This document shows, piece by piece, positions 50,298 to 60,732 of a DNA stretch of 64,000 bases (the stretch's first letter is position 1; each line of letters begins with the position of its first letter). The stretch is from an uncultured Isosphaeraceae bacterium (lineage in GTDB: Bacteria > Planctomycetota > Planctomycetia > Isosphaerales > Isosphaeraceae): NCBI GenBank assembly GCA_945957605.1, contig CAMFLR010000018.1:100133-164132 (forward strand), read 5' to 3'. The position numbers were made by a program, and so were the translations under genes. Below the pieces are notes generated by a model. That model saw only the letters and a program-made list of their open reading frames with translations, had not been told where the DNA came from and searched no databases.

Positions 50298-53030
50298 GTG
50301 AACGCCGTCATTCTTCTATCGCTGGCCTTTGTCACCGCCGATCGCGACTTCAGCGAGCGCGTCCGGCCGTTGCTTGTCGAAACATGCCTGACATGCCACT
50401 CGGGCGAAGCCCCCAAGGGAAAGCTCGACCTCACGCGCGAGTCGAACGCGCTTAAAGGTGGCTCGAACGGGCCTGCGTTCGTCCCCGGCAAGCCGGACGA
50501 CAGCTTGCTCGTTGAAATGGCCGAGTCGGGCGAAATGCCGCCGCAACACCCGCTCGAACCCGAGCAGGCAAAGGTGTTTCGCTCGTGGATCGCATCGGGC
50601 GGTCATTATTACGGCGAGTCGCTCATCGCGTCGCCCAAGCGCGCAGGGAAGGATTGGTGGTCGCTCCAGCCAATTCGCCAGCCGAGCTTGCCCAAGGTCA
50701 AGAATCAGGCGTGGGTACGCAACCCCATCGATGCGTTCGTTCTCGAAGCAATTGAAGCGAAGGGACTGACTCCCTCGACCGAACTAGGCAAAATCGGCCT
50801 CATTCGCCGGCTTTCGTTTGACCTCACCGGCCTCCCTCCCACGCCTGAAGAAATCGATCGATATCTGAAAGATAATTCACCCAACGCGTATGAAGCGCTC
50901 GTCGATCGCTTGCTCGCCTCACCACGTTACGGCGAGCGCTGGGGCCGACATTGGCTCGACGTCGTCCGATTCGGCGAGAGTCATGGCTATGAGATGAACA
51001 CGCTTCGCCCCAACGCCTGGCCCTATCGCGACTACGTAATCCGCGCGTTCAATAACGACACCCCCCTACCCCAATTCGCGCTCGAACAGTTCGCCGGTGA
51101 CACACTGTCCGGCTCCGACATGCTCACGCAATCGGCCACCGGGTTCCTCGTGGGCGGCGTGCACGACATGGTGGGCAACGCGACGATCGAAGGCCAAAAA
51201 CAGCAGCGGGCCGACGACCTCGATGACATGATCACCGCCGCCGGTTCGGCATTCCTGGGCCTGACGATCAATTGTGCACGCTGCCATGATCATAAGTTTG
51301 ATCCAATCTCCCAGGCCGACTATTACGGCTTGCAGGCGATTTTCGCAGGCGTGCAGCATACCGAGCGAGCAATCGAAGCTCCGCGCACGCCTGAACGGCT
51401 CGCCGAAGCCACTCGCTTACGCAAGGAAATTGCCGCAATCGACGTACGCATCGACTCTGTTTCGCCACCCGCAAATCCCGCCAGTGACAAGGCGGTGCGG
51501 CCCGGCGTGAACGGCAAGCGGAATGTCGAACGCTTCCCGGCGATCACCGCTCAGGCTGTGCGATTCACGATTCTCACGTCGAGCACGGCCGAGCCATGTA
51601 TCGACGAGCTCGAAGTCTTCTCGGCCGACGACCCGAGCCAGAACGTGGCACTCGCCTCGAATGGCGGCAAACCTTCCGCGTCGTCAGCTTTTAGCGGAAG
51701 TGATTTTCACAAGATCATTCACTTGAATGATGGGATTTCCGGCAACAGCCGAAGCTGGATCTCAGGCGCGGCCGGCAAAGGGTGGGCTCGCATTGATTTC
51801 ACCAAACCGGCGAAGGTCGACCGTATCGTTTGGGCCCGCGATCGCGAAGGACGCTACAACGATCGCCTGCCGACGACCTATTACATCGAAGTCGAAACCA
51901 GCCCCGATGTTTGGAAAGTCGTGGCGTCGTCGAGCGATCGCTCGGCAGCAGGCCAGGCGGTTGAGCCAGCGAAGAACGAGTTGAAGGATCTTGCCTCGAG
52001 GCGCGACGACCTCGTGCAAAAGCTGGCGAATTTTTCGCCCACGATGTCGATCTACGCCGGCACGTTCACCACGCCTGAAGCCACGTTCCGCCTCGAACGC
52101 GGCGACCCGATGCGGCCGGCCGAACGTATTGTTCCTTCAGCGCCGCGTTCCATTTCGCCGTCGCTCGTTCTCACGGCCGATACGCCTGAATCCCAGCGAC
52201 GAGCCGCATTCGCACGATGGCTAGGAGATGGAAACAATCCTCTCCCCGCGCGGGTGATGGTGAACCGTGTTTGGCACTATCACTTCGGCCGTGGCTTGCT
52301 CCCCACCCCCAGCGATTTCGGCTATCAAGGCGGCACGCCCTCGCACCCCGCCCTGCTTGATTGGCTGGCCGATGCCTATCGCGCCAACGGGTTCCATTTG
52401 AAGCCGATTCACAAGCTCATTGTGATGTCGAACACCTATCGCCAGTCGGGCCAGGCGCAGCCCAAGGCGTCCGAGATCGATCGCGATAACAAACTGCTCT
52501 GGCATCGTCCGCCGCACCGGTTGGAAGCCGAAGCGATTCGCGACGCGATGCTCGCTTCGTCGGGCTCGCTAGATCTCACAAGCGGCGGCCCGGGGTATAG
52601 CGTCTGGGAAAAGAACACCAACTATGTGGTTGTGTTCACTCCTCTGAAGGATCTGGGCAACGACACCTTCCGCCGGATGGTTTACCAGTTCCGCCCGCGG
52701 AGCCAGCACGACACGACGTTTGGTGCGTTTGATTGTCCCGATGCGTCGTTCGTCACCCCGCGCCGGAACGCATCGACCACGGCCCTTCAGGCGCTCAACC
52801 TTCTGAATAGCGGCTTCGTGCTCGACCAGTCCGAGCGGCTGGCGAGTCGTGTGAAGCGCGAGGCGGGTGATTCGACCGACCGTCAAGTCGAACGGATGTT
52901 CGTGCTCGCCTTCGGCCGCCAGCCGACTCCGCGCGAAGTGGCTGCGGCTCAGAAGATCGTGCAGTCGGACGGCCTTGCGACACTCGGTCGCGCAATTTAC
53001 AACGCAAATGAGTTTGTGTTTGTCCCCTGA
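50298..53030 (+). CDS. PSCyt1/DUF1549/DUF1553 cytochrome-like surface protein (copy 2)
   Basis: 910 residues from GTG 50298, 22 bases after the DUF1501 stop, with GAGGAG upstream. Same order as copy 1: signal peptide, PSCyt1 with CLTCHSG and a Met-Pro-Pro region, DUF1549 (GERWGRHWLDVVRF, CARCHDHKFDPI), a discoidin-like insert (near 430-570; KVDRIVWARDREGRYNDRLPTT), and DUF1553 (VMVNRVWHYHFGRGLLPTPSDFG). The second half ends in KIVQSDGLATLGRAIYNANEFVFVP, the counterpart of the copy 1 tail. Diverged enough from copy 1 to suggest different substrates. Next gene begins 16 bases later. Confidence 0.94.
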   Translation: MNAVILLSLAFVTADRDFSERVRPLLVETCLTCHSGEAPKGKLDLTRESNALKGGSNGPAFVPGKPDDSLLVEMAESGEMPPQHPLEPEQAKVFRSWIASGGHYYGESLIASPKRAGKDWWSLQPIRQPSLPKVKNQAWVRNPIDAFVLEAIEAKGLTPSTELGKIGLIRRLSFDLTGLPPTPEEIDRYLKDNSPNAYEALVDRLLASPRYGERWGRHWLDVVRFGESHGYEMNTLRPNAWPYRDYVIRAFNNDTPLPQFALEQFAGDTLSGSDMLTQSATGFLVGGVHDMVGNATIEGQKQQRADDLDDMITAAGSAFLGLTINCARCHDHKFDPISQADYYGLQAIFAGVQHTERAIEAPRTPERLAEATRLRKEIAAIDVRIDSVSPPANPASDKAVRPGVNGKRNVERFPAITAQAVRFTILTSSTAEPCIDELEVFSADDPSQNVALASNGGKPSASSAFSGSDFHKIIHLNDGISGNSRSWISGAAGKGWARIDFTKPAKVDRIVWARDREGRYNDRLPTTYYIEVETSPDVWKVVASSSDRSAAGQAVEPAKNELKDLASRRDDLVQKLANFSPTMSIYAGTFTTPEATFRLERGDPMRPAERIVPSAPRSISPSLVLTADTPESQRRAAFARWLGDGNNPLPARVMVNRVWHYHFGRGLLPTPSDFGYQGGTPSHPALLDWLADAYRANGFHLKPIHKLIVMSNTYRQSGQAQPKASEIDRDNKLLWHRPPHRLEAEAIRDAMLASSGSLDLTSGGPGYSVWEKNTNYVVVFTPLKDLGNDTFRRMVYQFRPRSQHDTTFGAFDCPDASFVTPRRNASTTALQALNLLNSGFVLDQSERLASRVKREAGDSTDRQVERMFVLAFGRQPTPREVAAAQKIVQSDGLATLGRAIYNANEFVFVP

Positions 53031-53046
53031 TGCGAGACGACGAATC

Positions 53047-54501
53047 ATGAGCCAGTCTCTTCCCGCCGCTGGCCGCCACCTGCTCAATCGCCGCGGTTTT
53101 CTGGGCCAGATGGGCACCGGTCTGATGAGCGTTGCGCTCGGCTCGCTGCTCGCCGAAGAGGGTCTGCTTGCGGCCGACGTCGCGCTCGATCCCCTCGCCC
53201 CGCGCCCGCCGCATTATGCGCCCAAGGCGAAGCGGGTGGTGCAAATCTTCTGCACCGGCGCGGTCAGCCACCTCGATACCTGGGACTATAAGCCCGAGTT
53301 GATCAAACGCCACGGCCAGCCAATGCCGGGCGGCAAAGAACTCGTCACGTTTCAGGGTGAAAACGGCAATCTCTCGCAAAGCCCTTGGAAATTCAAACAG
53401 CGCGGGCAAACAGGCAAATATGTCTCCGACCTGATCCCCAATCTCGCCGAGCTGGCGGATGACATGTGCTTCGTGCATTCACTCACGTCGAAAACCAACA
53501 CTCATGGACCTGGTGAAATGTTCATGAGTACCGGTTTTACGCTCGAAGGATTCCCGAGCGCCGGTGCGTGGGTGAGCTATGCACTTGGATCGGAAAATCA
53601 CGACCTGCCGGCCTATATTGCCATTCCCGACCCGCGTGGTGGGCCGCAGCAAGGCCCTGCGAACTGGGCGAATGGCTTTCTTCCCGCTGCGTATCAAGGA
53701 ACACCCTTCAACGCCGACAAGCCAATTAGCAACCTGAATCGTCCCAAGGCTGTCAGCGAAAAATCGGACCGCGCGGCCAAGGATTATCTTCGCCTGCTCA
53801 ACGACGAATACCTCGCACAAAACCCCGGAGATACCGAGCTCTCCGCGCGAATTTCTGCCTACGAACTGGCAGGCCGCATGCAGGTCAGCGCCCCTGAGGT
53901 GAACAATCTCGCGAGCGAGTCGAAGGCGACGCAGGCGCTTTACGGACTCGACGACAAGAATCCGCTCACCGCCGCGTTCGGGCGTAATTGCTTGCTGGCA
54001 CGCCGACTTCTCGAACGTGGAGTGCGGTACGTCAGCCTGTTTAACGGCGCGTTCGCGATGGGCGAAGGCGTGCTCAACTGGGACGCCCATCGTAGGCTCA
54101 AGTCCGACTACGATCGCCACGGGCCGATCCTCGACCGGCCGGTCGCAGGGCTGCTCAAGGATATGAAAGCGCGTGGGCTTTTAGACGACACGCTTGTGAT
54201 TTGGACCACTGAATTCGGCCGCATGCCCACGTTCCAGAAAGGAACGCAGGGGCGCGACCACAATCCGTCTGGCTTTACGGCGTGGCTTGCAGGAGCGGGG
54301 GTGAAGCACGGTTTCAGCTACGGTGCGACCGACGAATTTGGCCACAAGGCCGTCACCGATGTGACGACCGTGCACGACTTTTACGCCACCGTGTTGCACC
54401 TGCTCGGGCTCGATCACCGCAAGCTGGTTTACTATCACAATGGTGCCCAGCGCCGCTTGACCGACGTGCACGGGCACCTCATCAAGGCAGTTCTGGCATA
54501 G
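53047..54501 (+). CDS. DUF1501 sulfatase-like protein (copy 2)
   Basis: 484 residues from ATG 53047, the first start after the previous stop; upstream in-frame starts lie inside copy 2 of DUF1549/1553. A Tat-like signal LLNRRGFLGQMGTGLMSVALGS leads to the DUF1501 body (VVQIFCTGAVSHLDTWDYKPE, LARRLLERGVRYVSLFNG, VIWTTEFGRMPTFQKGTQGRDHNP). The 3' end overlaps the convergent AsmA-like gene by 20 bases. Last gene of the four-gene operon. Function unknown, predicted extracytoplasmic. Confidence 0.94.
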   Translation: MSQSLPAAGRHLLNRRGFLGQMGTGLMSVALGSLLAEEGLLAADVALDPLAPRPPHYAPKAKRVVQIFCTGAVSHLDTWDYKPELIKRHGQPMPGGKELVTFQGENGNLSQSPWKFKQRGQTGKYVSDLIPNLAELADDMCFVHSLTSKTNTHGPGEMFMSTGFTLEGFPSAGAWVSYALGSENHDLPAYIAIPDPRGGPQQGPANWANGFLPAAYQGTPFNADKPISNLNRPKAVSEKSDRAAKDYLRLLNDEYLAQNPGDTELSARISAYELAGRMQVSAPEVNNLASESKATQALYGLDDKNPLTAAFGRNCLLARRLLERGVRYVSLFNGAFAMGEGVLNWDAHRRLKSDYDRHGPILDRPVAGLLKDMKARGLLDDTLVIWTTEFGRMPTFQKGTQGRDHNPSGFTAWLAGAGVKHGFSYGATDEFGHKAVTDVTTVHDFYATVLHLLGLDHRKLVYYHNGAQRRLTDVHGHLIKAVLA

Positions 54502-57500
54502 CAGGTTTTTGCCTGCGAAGGCTGTCCTTCATGTTCCGCAACGCGCGACCGTCTTCGTTCAGTCTCAGCGACTTGACGAATTCGATCGCCTGCGGCAACG
54601 GCTCGGCCCTGAAGCTGGGCGCAGCCGGCGTGCCCGATACGCGGATCACGAAGATTTGCCCGCTCGCCTCGCGGAAGGCGTCGCTCAGTAGGAACACGTG
54701 CCAGCTATCGCGCCCGTAAAGCACGCGGAGCTTGACGTCGAGATCCCCCTGAACGTCGAGCGAGCCTCGGCCGTGCAGGCTGAATGCGTAGCCGAAGAAT
54801 TGAATCGGATTGAACGTCGTTTGACCGTTGCGAATGGTGAACCAAACGTCGGCCTTGTCGAACGCGGTCTTCGCAGTCGGTGCGAGGTTCAAACGGCTGA
54901 CAAGCTTGAGGAACGCCGGCAGCTTGCCGAGGTCTCCTTCAATAATGTGCGCCTCGCCGCCGCCTTGCAGCGAGTGCAAGTCGGGACCAAGGCCCGCGAG
55001 GTCGATCTGTCCTGAAAGCAGGCCGTGGAAGTTCTGCTTGCCGGGCATGCTACGGGCGAACTTTTCCAGATTTGCTCCGTCGAGCCGCAAATGTGCTTTG
55101 AATTTTGGAGTCGACGACAGTCCGACGACCAGGTTGCCGCCAACCTTGCCGTCGAGAAAAGTCCCTTCGATATTCACAAGCTTCGCCTCGCCGTCGGCGA
55201 TTTCAATCGGCGTCGTCACGTCGGTGATCTGCAAACCAGCGACGTTGATGCTCGCCAGGTCGAGCGCACCAAAAACCTCGAACTTCTGGCCGTTGAACGA
55301 CCCGTGCAGGTTGTCGATCTGCCCCTGAATGTGCTGAAGCGGCATCCCGGCGACAATCGCGTTGTCGTTGAACACGATGATGCCGTGATCGAACGCGCAC
55401 ATCGCGGGATCGCCGGCCTTGCCCGACCACGCGAGTTGAAGATTCGCACGAACCGTGAACGCGTGGCCTTCGTCGACACGAAGCGCATAGTTTGCTAGTG
55501 AAGGCGGCATCAACTTACGCAGACCTGAATTGATCAGAAAATCTTTTACTGTCAGGTCGTCGACGTTAAGCGTGAACGCGCCCGAGTCGAACACGCGCAC
55601 GCTGCCGCGGCCGAATCGCACCGGCGAGTTGCGGAACAGGAACGAGCCGTCGCTCATCGTGACCACGCCGTCGTCGTAAACGAAGCGGCCAGTCACGTCT
55701 TCCATCGGCATTTCGATCTGCCGCGGGCCTGTTTCGCCATCCTGCGCCGCACGTTCAAACTTCAACCGCAGGTTCGTTTGCCGTCGAGGTGTGATTTCGA
55801 GGTGGTAGTGATCTCCCTTCTCAGGCTCGCGCGTGATGCGCACGTCGACATCGCTCGCACCCGTTGGGTTCAGCGTATCCCAGGCATTTTTCCACGCGTC
55901 TTGAAGCGCGTCGTGCAATTGACTTTCAAACAGCAAATTATTCGCATTGATGTGAATATCATATCGAAACCGGTTGGGTGCAAGCAGATCGACCTGGCCA
56001 TTGCCGGTGATGGTTGCCTGGCCGTGGCTTCCCTTCAAATTGGTGAAGGTCCACGAATTCGGATGAATTTCTAGGTGGCCCGTCAGGTCGCGCACCGCAT
56101 ATTTCAGGCCGTCCCACGTCATCTCGCAGCCAGGATTGAGGTCGAGGCTGGAATGAATTTCGAGCCGGCCCTTGGGATCGGGGTCGATCGGCGTTGGCGG
56201 GAATCGCTTGATTTGCGCTGTTCCCTTCACGGTGCCGGCGGGCTTGAAGGAATTGATCACCGCGCGAATATCTTCGGGCATCGCGGTGAGCAGAGCCGAG
56301 TCGATCGGCAGCGAATCGGCGGTGAGCTTGAGGTCGATCATTGAATCGGGACCGGGTCGCTCGATCCGCCCGCTCATCGAGATCGGTTTGTCGCCAAGCG
56401 TCGTGTGCAAGTCGAGCGTGATGAGTTCTTCGCGACAAAGCAAATCGCCCGAAACATGCTGCAACGGGTACGCAAAATCCTTGTAAATCATGGCCATGTC
56501 GAGGCATTCGACACCGAGCGTCCAGTCGAGCTTTCCGCCCGGCACCTTGCGCGCGAGTTGAATATCGAGGTCGGCGCGCCCCTTGGGCTGGAAGCCATTC
56601 CAGACGTTGCTAGCGGTTTTGGTGAAGGTGCGAATCGACCAGTCGCGCACGCGTTCGATTTCGAGGTTGTCGACGCCGAGCGAAAGCTGAAAGGGAGATT
56701 CGCTGACATCATCCCAGTCGAATCGAATCGCTCCCGACCCGCGCACGAACGTCGGGCCATCGCGCCCTTCAGCCTTGATGATCGTCGCCATGCCATCGTT
56801 CACGCGAACCGTGGCAGCCAGCTCGCTGAGCGGAAACGGCAAGTGCTCGCACTTCCAGACGCCACCGCGAACCTTGACGGTGAAGTCGTAATTAATCGGC
56901 GATTTCGCGTGCGGGTTGTACGTGACCGACTTCACAATCACGTCAGCTTCACCCGCTTGCAAACCTGCTTCGCGAAACTTTTTCCGCACTTCGAACGGCA
57001 GGCGTTCGTTCAAGTTCTTGGAAACGACGAGCCGGTTGATATCGCCGCTGACGGTTCCGCAACCCGTTGTTCGATCGAAGCTTCCGGACAATTTCAAATT
57101 ATCATACGAATCTCCCTTGGCCGTCCCTTCGAATCGAATCGGCGTGCCATGAAGGTCGCCGGAAGTGACGCGCACGGAGACGTCGCGGAGAATTGCCGCA
57201 GGCGCAGCGTCGGGACCATCGGCTTCGTCGACGAGTTCCACGATGCCGTTCTCAACGCGGACCACCGGGGTGTATTCACCGGGCGGCAGCGGCCAGGGGT
57301 TTGCCAGGAATCCTACGAAGTTCCAGGTGCCGTCTTTCCTGCGCCTGATGCGGAGCTTCGGCTGCGCGACGACGACTTCTTTGAGATCAAACTTGCCGTC
57401 GAGCATGGCCCAGGGGTCGTAGTTGATCTGAATCCATGGCGAGCTACCGAAGAGCTTGGGAATTCCGTTTTCGAACTGACGGATCATCACGGTTTGAAGC

Positions 57501-57712
57501 GTAATCCGTCCAGCGATCGGCCGTACCAACACGCGATTCATGTCGAACTGGCTGGTGGGCAGAAATCGCTTTGCTCCCTCGGTAATCGCTGCGCGCAGGG
57601 TTTCATTATCAGTGACATACGTAAACGCAAAATAGCCGCCCCCCACCAGGGTGGCGACAAACATCACGAAGCACCAACCGATAATCTTCCAGAAGCGTTT
57701 ACGTTTTTTCAT
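54482..57712 (-). CDS. AsmA-like large membrane-anchored protein
   Basis: 1076 residues from ATG 57712 (GGGGGAG upstream); an in-frame upstream start at 57820 would add 36 unlikely residues. The N-terminus KKRKRFWKIIGWCFVMFVATLVGGGYFAF is a cytoplasmic basic start with one membrane segment (about 8-30). The rest resembles the AsmA/DUF3971-type periplasmic beta-sheet proteins (VFGALDLASINVAGLQITDV, LSGQIDLAGLGPDLHSLQGGGEAHIIEGDLGKLP, FSLHGRGSLDVQGDLDVKLRVLYGRDSWHVF). Such proteins link inner and outer membrane and affect lipid transport. The gene overlaps the DUF1501 gene at its 3' end by 20 bases and the glycosyltransferase stop at its 5' end by 14 bases, the latter suggesting an operon. Confidence 0.85.
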   Translation of the reverse strand: MKKRKRFWKIIGWCFVMFVATLVGGGYFAFTYVTDNETLRAAITEGAKRFLPTSQFDMNRVLVRPIAGRITLQTVMIRQFENGIPKLFGSSPWIQINYDPWAMLDGKFDLKEVVVAQPKLRIRRRKDGTWNFVGFLANPWPLPPGEYTPVVRVENGIVELVDEADGPDAAPAAILRDVSVRVTSGDLHGTPIRFEGTAKGDSYDNLKLSGSFDRTTGCGTVSGDINRLVVSKNLNERLPFEVRKKFREAGLQAGEADVIVKSVTYNPHAKSPINYDFTVKVRGGVWKCEHLPFPLSELAATVRVNDGMATIIKAEGRDGPTFVRGSGAIRFDWDDVSESPFQLSLGVDNLEIERVRDWSIRTFTKTASNVWNGFQPKGRADLDIQLARKVPGGKLDWTLGVECLDMAMIYKDFAYPLQHVSGDLLCREELITLDLHTTLGDKPISMSGRIERPGPDSMIDLKLTADSLPIDSALLTAMPEDIRAVINSFKPAGTVKGTAQIKRFPPTPIDPDPKGRLEIHSSLDLNPGCEMTWDGLKYAVRDLTGHLEIHPNSWTFTNLKGSHGQATITGNGQVDLLAPNRFRYDIHINANNLLFESQLHDALQDAWKNAWDTLNPTGASDVDVRITREPEKGDHYHLEITPRRQTNLRLKFERAAQDGETGPRQIEMPMEDVTGRFVYDDGVVTMSDGSFLFRNSPVRFGRGSVRVFDSGAFTLNVDDLTVKDFLINSGLRKLMPPSLANYALRVDEGHAFTVRANLQLAWSGKAGDPAMCAFDHGIIVFNDNAIVAGMPLQHIQGQIDNLHGSFNGQKFEVFGALDLASINVAGLQITDVTTPIEIADGEAKLVNIEGTFLDGKVGGNLVVGLSSTPKFKAHLRLDGANLEKFARSMPGKQNFHGLLSGQIDLAGLGPDLHSLQGGGEAHIIEGDLGKLPAFLKLVSRLNLAPTAKTAFDKADVWFTIRNGQTTFNPIQFFGYAFSLHGRGSLDVQGDLDVKLRVLYGRDSWHVFLLSDAFREASGQIFVIRVSGTPAAPSFRAEPLPQAIEFVKSLRLNEDGRALRNMKDSLRRQKPAMPELP

Positions 57713-59012
57713 GCGACTCTCCCCCACCCGCGCGGAACGCCACAACGCGTTTCCAGCCGACGGCCACGAGTCCAAGCGCCACGAGAAAGCCCGGAATCCG
57801 ATAGCGAATCGAACTGACAAAAACCATGTGCAAGATCAAGAAGTAAATGAGCGGCCCTGCGAGCAGCAAGAGCGTGCGAAAATCGCGCCGGCGATCCCAC
57901 GCACCAATCATCGCGAGTGCAAAGAGCGGAATCGTCACCACGGCCGAAAGCACGGCCGCTAGCGGCGACTGAAGCGTATCGGCATTGGGCCAGGGGCTCC
58001 AGAATCGCAGAAACTTGATCGCGGCGAGTTCGACAATGCGACCAGGATTTGTCCGGGCGAAGTCGACGGCTCGATTTTTGAGTACGCGATCCTGCGTCGT
58101 TTCATCGAGCTCGACGATTCCAGGATCGCTGAGAAACCGCATATCGCTCGCCCCGGTCGCCTGGGGAGAAATGCCATCGTACAGGCTCGCCCCCACCCAG
58201 AGGGCCGTCGGCACGAACTTGCCGAAGACGCGCGCATTGCGTACCCACCAGGGTGCCATCACGATGACAAATGCAAGAATGAAAAATCCTGCGTTCTTAA
58301 ATGCGACGCGCCGGAATTCGGGTTTGCATTGCACGATCCAAGCCACGAGCAGACACGGAATGATGAGCGCCCAGGAAGGCCGCACTAACACCGCCGCCGC
58401 ATGAATTGCACCCGTTGCAATCGCGAGCTTCGTGTTGGGCTCTGTCTTACCATCGCGGCGCCAGAGGCAAGAAAATCCCCAGAGCCCCGCAAACATGAGC
58501 GGTACGAACGGCCCTTCCGAAAGGATCAAGGCACCCAGACCGATCCCATAGGGTTCAAGCGCCACGAGCGCCGCAGCGATGAGCGCGACCGGCCAACCTT
58601 TCGCTGCGGGCAGCGTGTTTTGAAAGAGCCAGAACGCACAAACCACGCTCGCGGCATTTAAAATTGCCTGCACGAGGCGGATTGCGAGATAGCTCGAACC
58701 AAACACCGCCTGGCAAGCGGCGAGAAAGAGCGGATAGCCGGGCGTGCGAAGCGCGTAGTGCGGCACGCCGAATTGATTGACCTCAAACGGCGCAAGCTGG
58801 CGAATCTTGGTGGCGAGATCGAGATAGATGAAGGTATCGCCAAACAGACAGGGCTTGCCCAGTCGCTGGGTATACCACTGAACCAGCCCTGCGGCCGCAA
58901 ATCGCGCGATTAGCCCGAGACAGACGATCGCCGCTAGCGCGCGGCCGTTCCTAGACAGCTTGAAGCGGCCGGGCGCGGAGTCATTTGCGTTGCCTGGGGG
59001 AACTGATGCCAC
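57699..59012 (-). CDS. GT39-like membrane glycosyltransferase
   Basis: 437 residues from GTG 59012. About ten hydrophobic segments and the family's first luminal loop with the acidic residue (FGDTFIYLDLATKIRQL), then PHYALRTPGYPLFLAACQAVFG. It matches the ArnT/RgtA-like GT-C enzymes that move sugars from polyprenyl phosphate to an acceptor outside the membrane. A charged C-terminal segment ends VAFRAGGGESHEKT. The stop overlaps the start of the AsmA-like gene by 14 bases, so the two may be one operon serving an envelope polymer. The sugar and acceptor are unknown. Confidence 0.82.
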   Translation of the reverse strand: MASVPPGNANDSAPGRFKLSRNGRALAAIVCLGLIARFAAAGLVQWYTQRLGKPCLFGDTFIYLDLATKIRQLAPFEVNQFGVPHYALRTPGYPLFLAACQAVFGSSYLAIRLVQAILNAASVVCAFWLFQNTLPAAKGWPVALIAAALVALEPYGIGLGALILSEGPFVPLMFAGLWGFSCLWRRDGKTEPNTKLAIATGAIHAAAVLVRPSWALIIPCLLVAWIVQCKPEFRRVAFKNAGFFILAFVIVMAPWWVRNARVFGKFVPTALWVGASLYDGISPQATGASDMRFLSDPGIVELDETTQDRVLKNRAVDFARTNPGRIVELAAIKFLRFWSPWPNADTLQSPLAAVLSAVVTIPLFALAMIGAWDRRRDFRTLLLLAGPLIYFLILHMVFVSSIRYRIPGFLVALGLVAVGWKRVVAFRAGGGESHEKT

Positions 59013-59190
59013 TTACGTGGCCCTCGGTTGAAGTCGATCGCTGCGCGGTGATTCGATCGCACGAGGTGATGGTTCCCAGGGGCGCGAGATGATAGATCGA
59101 GGCGGGAAAACCGTCAATGTCGGCACCGGCAAGCAATTGCATGCATGCAACGGCTATGATGATTCACTTATTCCCGATTCGCGATCGGAA

Positions 59191-60732
59191 TCAATGAAGG
59201 ATCAAATCGGCTTCGGTCCCGACGCCCTGACTACCCGGTGGCCGCGGCTTGGTGCGATCGGGGCCGGTGTGAATCTGGGTAAGTGCTTTGCGACGCGCGG
59301 CGGTAACGCCGGTGTTGAACAGCACGAAGAAGATCAAGGCGGGTGAAATGGCGGCCACTTCAACCGCGTTGACGCCCAGAATCGTCGCTCCTTCGATTTT
59401 GAAGCTCGACATGCCAATCCCGGCAATGGGGCTGATGGCGATGATCGCCGCCGAGATTGCGTCGTCGCCGCCAGTCGTTGCGGCGATGAGCGCGCCGACG
59501 AGCATGGGAAGGAACCATGCCAGGAAGATGAACAGGCTCATCAACGTCATGCTTCTGCGAGGCGTGGCGAGTGCGAAATACTGCAGCGCCGAGCCGAAAT
59601 AGAAGATGCTCAGCACGGCAGTGGCGATCGGGATTCCAAAAGTCATCGTCCGAAGCTGTGCGGGCATATTAATCGTCGGATCGGCCGGTGCCTGGGCAAT
59701 CGCCTGCCAAACAATCGTGCTTCCCACCAGCACGAGCAGGCAAATCATCATCAAGGCCACGCGGTTGAGCGAGAGATCGTCCCAGTAGCTCAGGTGCGAA
59801 ATGCCGCGTCGCTCGGCCCTGCGCACGCCTTTCGTGTATTCGCCCAGGTTGGGGGTGATCGTCACCACGAGCAAACACGCGAAGGCCGATGTCACGTAAA
59901 GCACGATGATCACAATCGGTGTGAATCCCTTGAGCAGCCAGGTTCCGCCGATCGTGAGGAAAAGCTGGGTCGCCAGACATGCCACCGCCTGCGGCTTCGA
60001 GAGCGCGTGCGCTCGTTCCGACTGCATCTTCCGCACCGAGGCAAGCATGATGAACCCGAGCGTCGGCAGCGTATAGAGCAACGCGTTGATCAGCCAGTGC
60101 AGCGGCAGACCAAAGAAGGGAAAGAGGATCGAATCATCAAGCATATTGGCCGAAGTGCCGAGGATGCTGAACGGGCCGGTTCCAAAGATCGAGACGATGA
60201 TGACCATCGCGATCATTCCCTTGCCGCCAGCCCGCGGTTTTTTGGTAGTGAGAGCGGTGAGCAGCGAAATCGCCTGCAAGGTCCAGCAAACCAGTAGCGT
60301 GCAAAACTGAATTTGCAGGTAGACCAGGAAGTTAGGCGTCCCCTGCGCCACGCTGAACAGGCAGAACGGAATGGTGATCAGGAACAGAGCATATTCCCGG
60401 ACCGGCGCTCCAAAGAAGAAGCCCAAACTCGTGGCCAGCGGCGAAAGCGGCGAGACGCGGTGAAAGTCGAGAATGCCCGACTCGCGGGCACCTCCAATTG
60501 ACGCCGAAACCTGAACGGAGCCTTGAATTCCTAGCAGAATAAACTGCAAACCCATGAGCCAGCCAAACGACACACCTGACGCGAACCCGCCGAACTGGAA
60601 GCCGTTATAAGCCGCCGCCACGCAGAGTACGAGGACGATTACCGCCGGCGTAAGCACCTGCGACCGGCGAAGCCGCGACCGCGCGTGCTTTATGAAGATC
60701 GGATTATCCCAGAATGTCAAAAGTGCGTCCAA
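59191..60732 (-). CDS. ABC-2 type transporter permease
   Basis: 513 residues from a TTG start at 60732, which has AGGAG seven bases upstream. About ten to twelve hydrophobic segments and a short soluble N-terminus (MDALLTFWDNPIFIKHARSRLRR). It has the layout of an ABC-2 exporter membrane subunit with a GIQGSVQVSASIGGARESGILDFHRVSPLSPL stretch in a cytoplasmic loop, as in NodJ/GldF-like permeases. The ATPase gene lies upstream in the same direction across a 272-base gap that carries a REPIN-like element. The substrate is unknown. Confidence 0.85.
   Translation of the reverse strand: MDALLTFWDNPIFIKHARSRLRRSQVLTPAVIVLVLCVAAAYNGFQFGGFASGVSFGWLMGLQFILLGIQGSVQVSASIGGARESGILDFHRVSPLSPLATSLGFFFGAPVREYALFLITIPFCLFSVAQGTPNFLVYLQIQFCTLLVCWTLQAISLLTALTTKKPRAGGKGMIAMVIIVSIFGTGPFSILGTSANMLDDSILFPFFGLPLHWLINALLYTLPTLGFIMLASVRKMQSERAHALSKPQAVACLATQLFLTIGGTWLLKGFTPIVIIVLYVTSAFACLLVVTITPNLGEYTKGVRRAERRGISHLSYWDDLSLNRVALMMICLLVLVGSTIVWQAIAQAPADPTINMPAQLRTMTFGIPIATAVLSIFYFGSALQYFALATPRRSMTLMSLFIFLAWFLPMLVGALIAATTGGDDAISAAIIAISPIAGIGMSSFKIEGATILGVNAVEVAAISPALIFFVLFNTGVTAARRKALTQIHTGPDRTKPRPPGSQGVGTEADLILH

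Noticed and set aside
54181..54477. Short minus-strand frame inside DUF1501 copy 2
   Set aside because: A shadow frame; the plus-strand DUF1501 motifs are clear.
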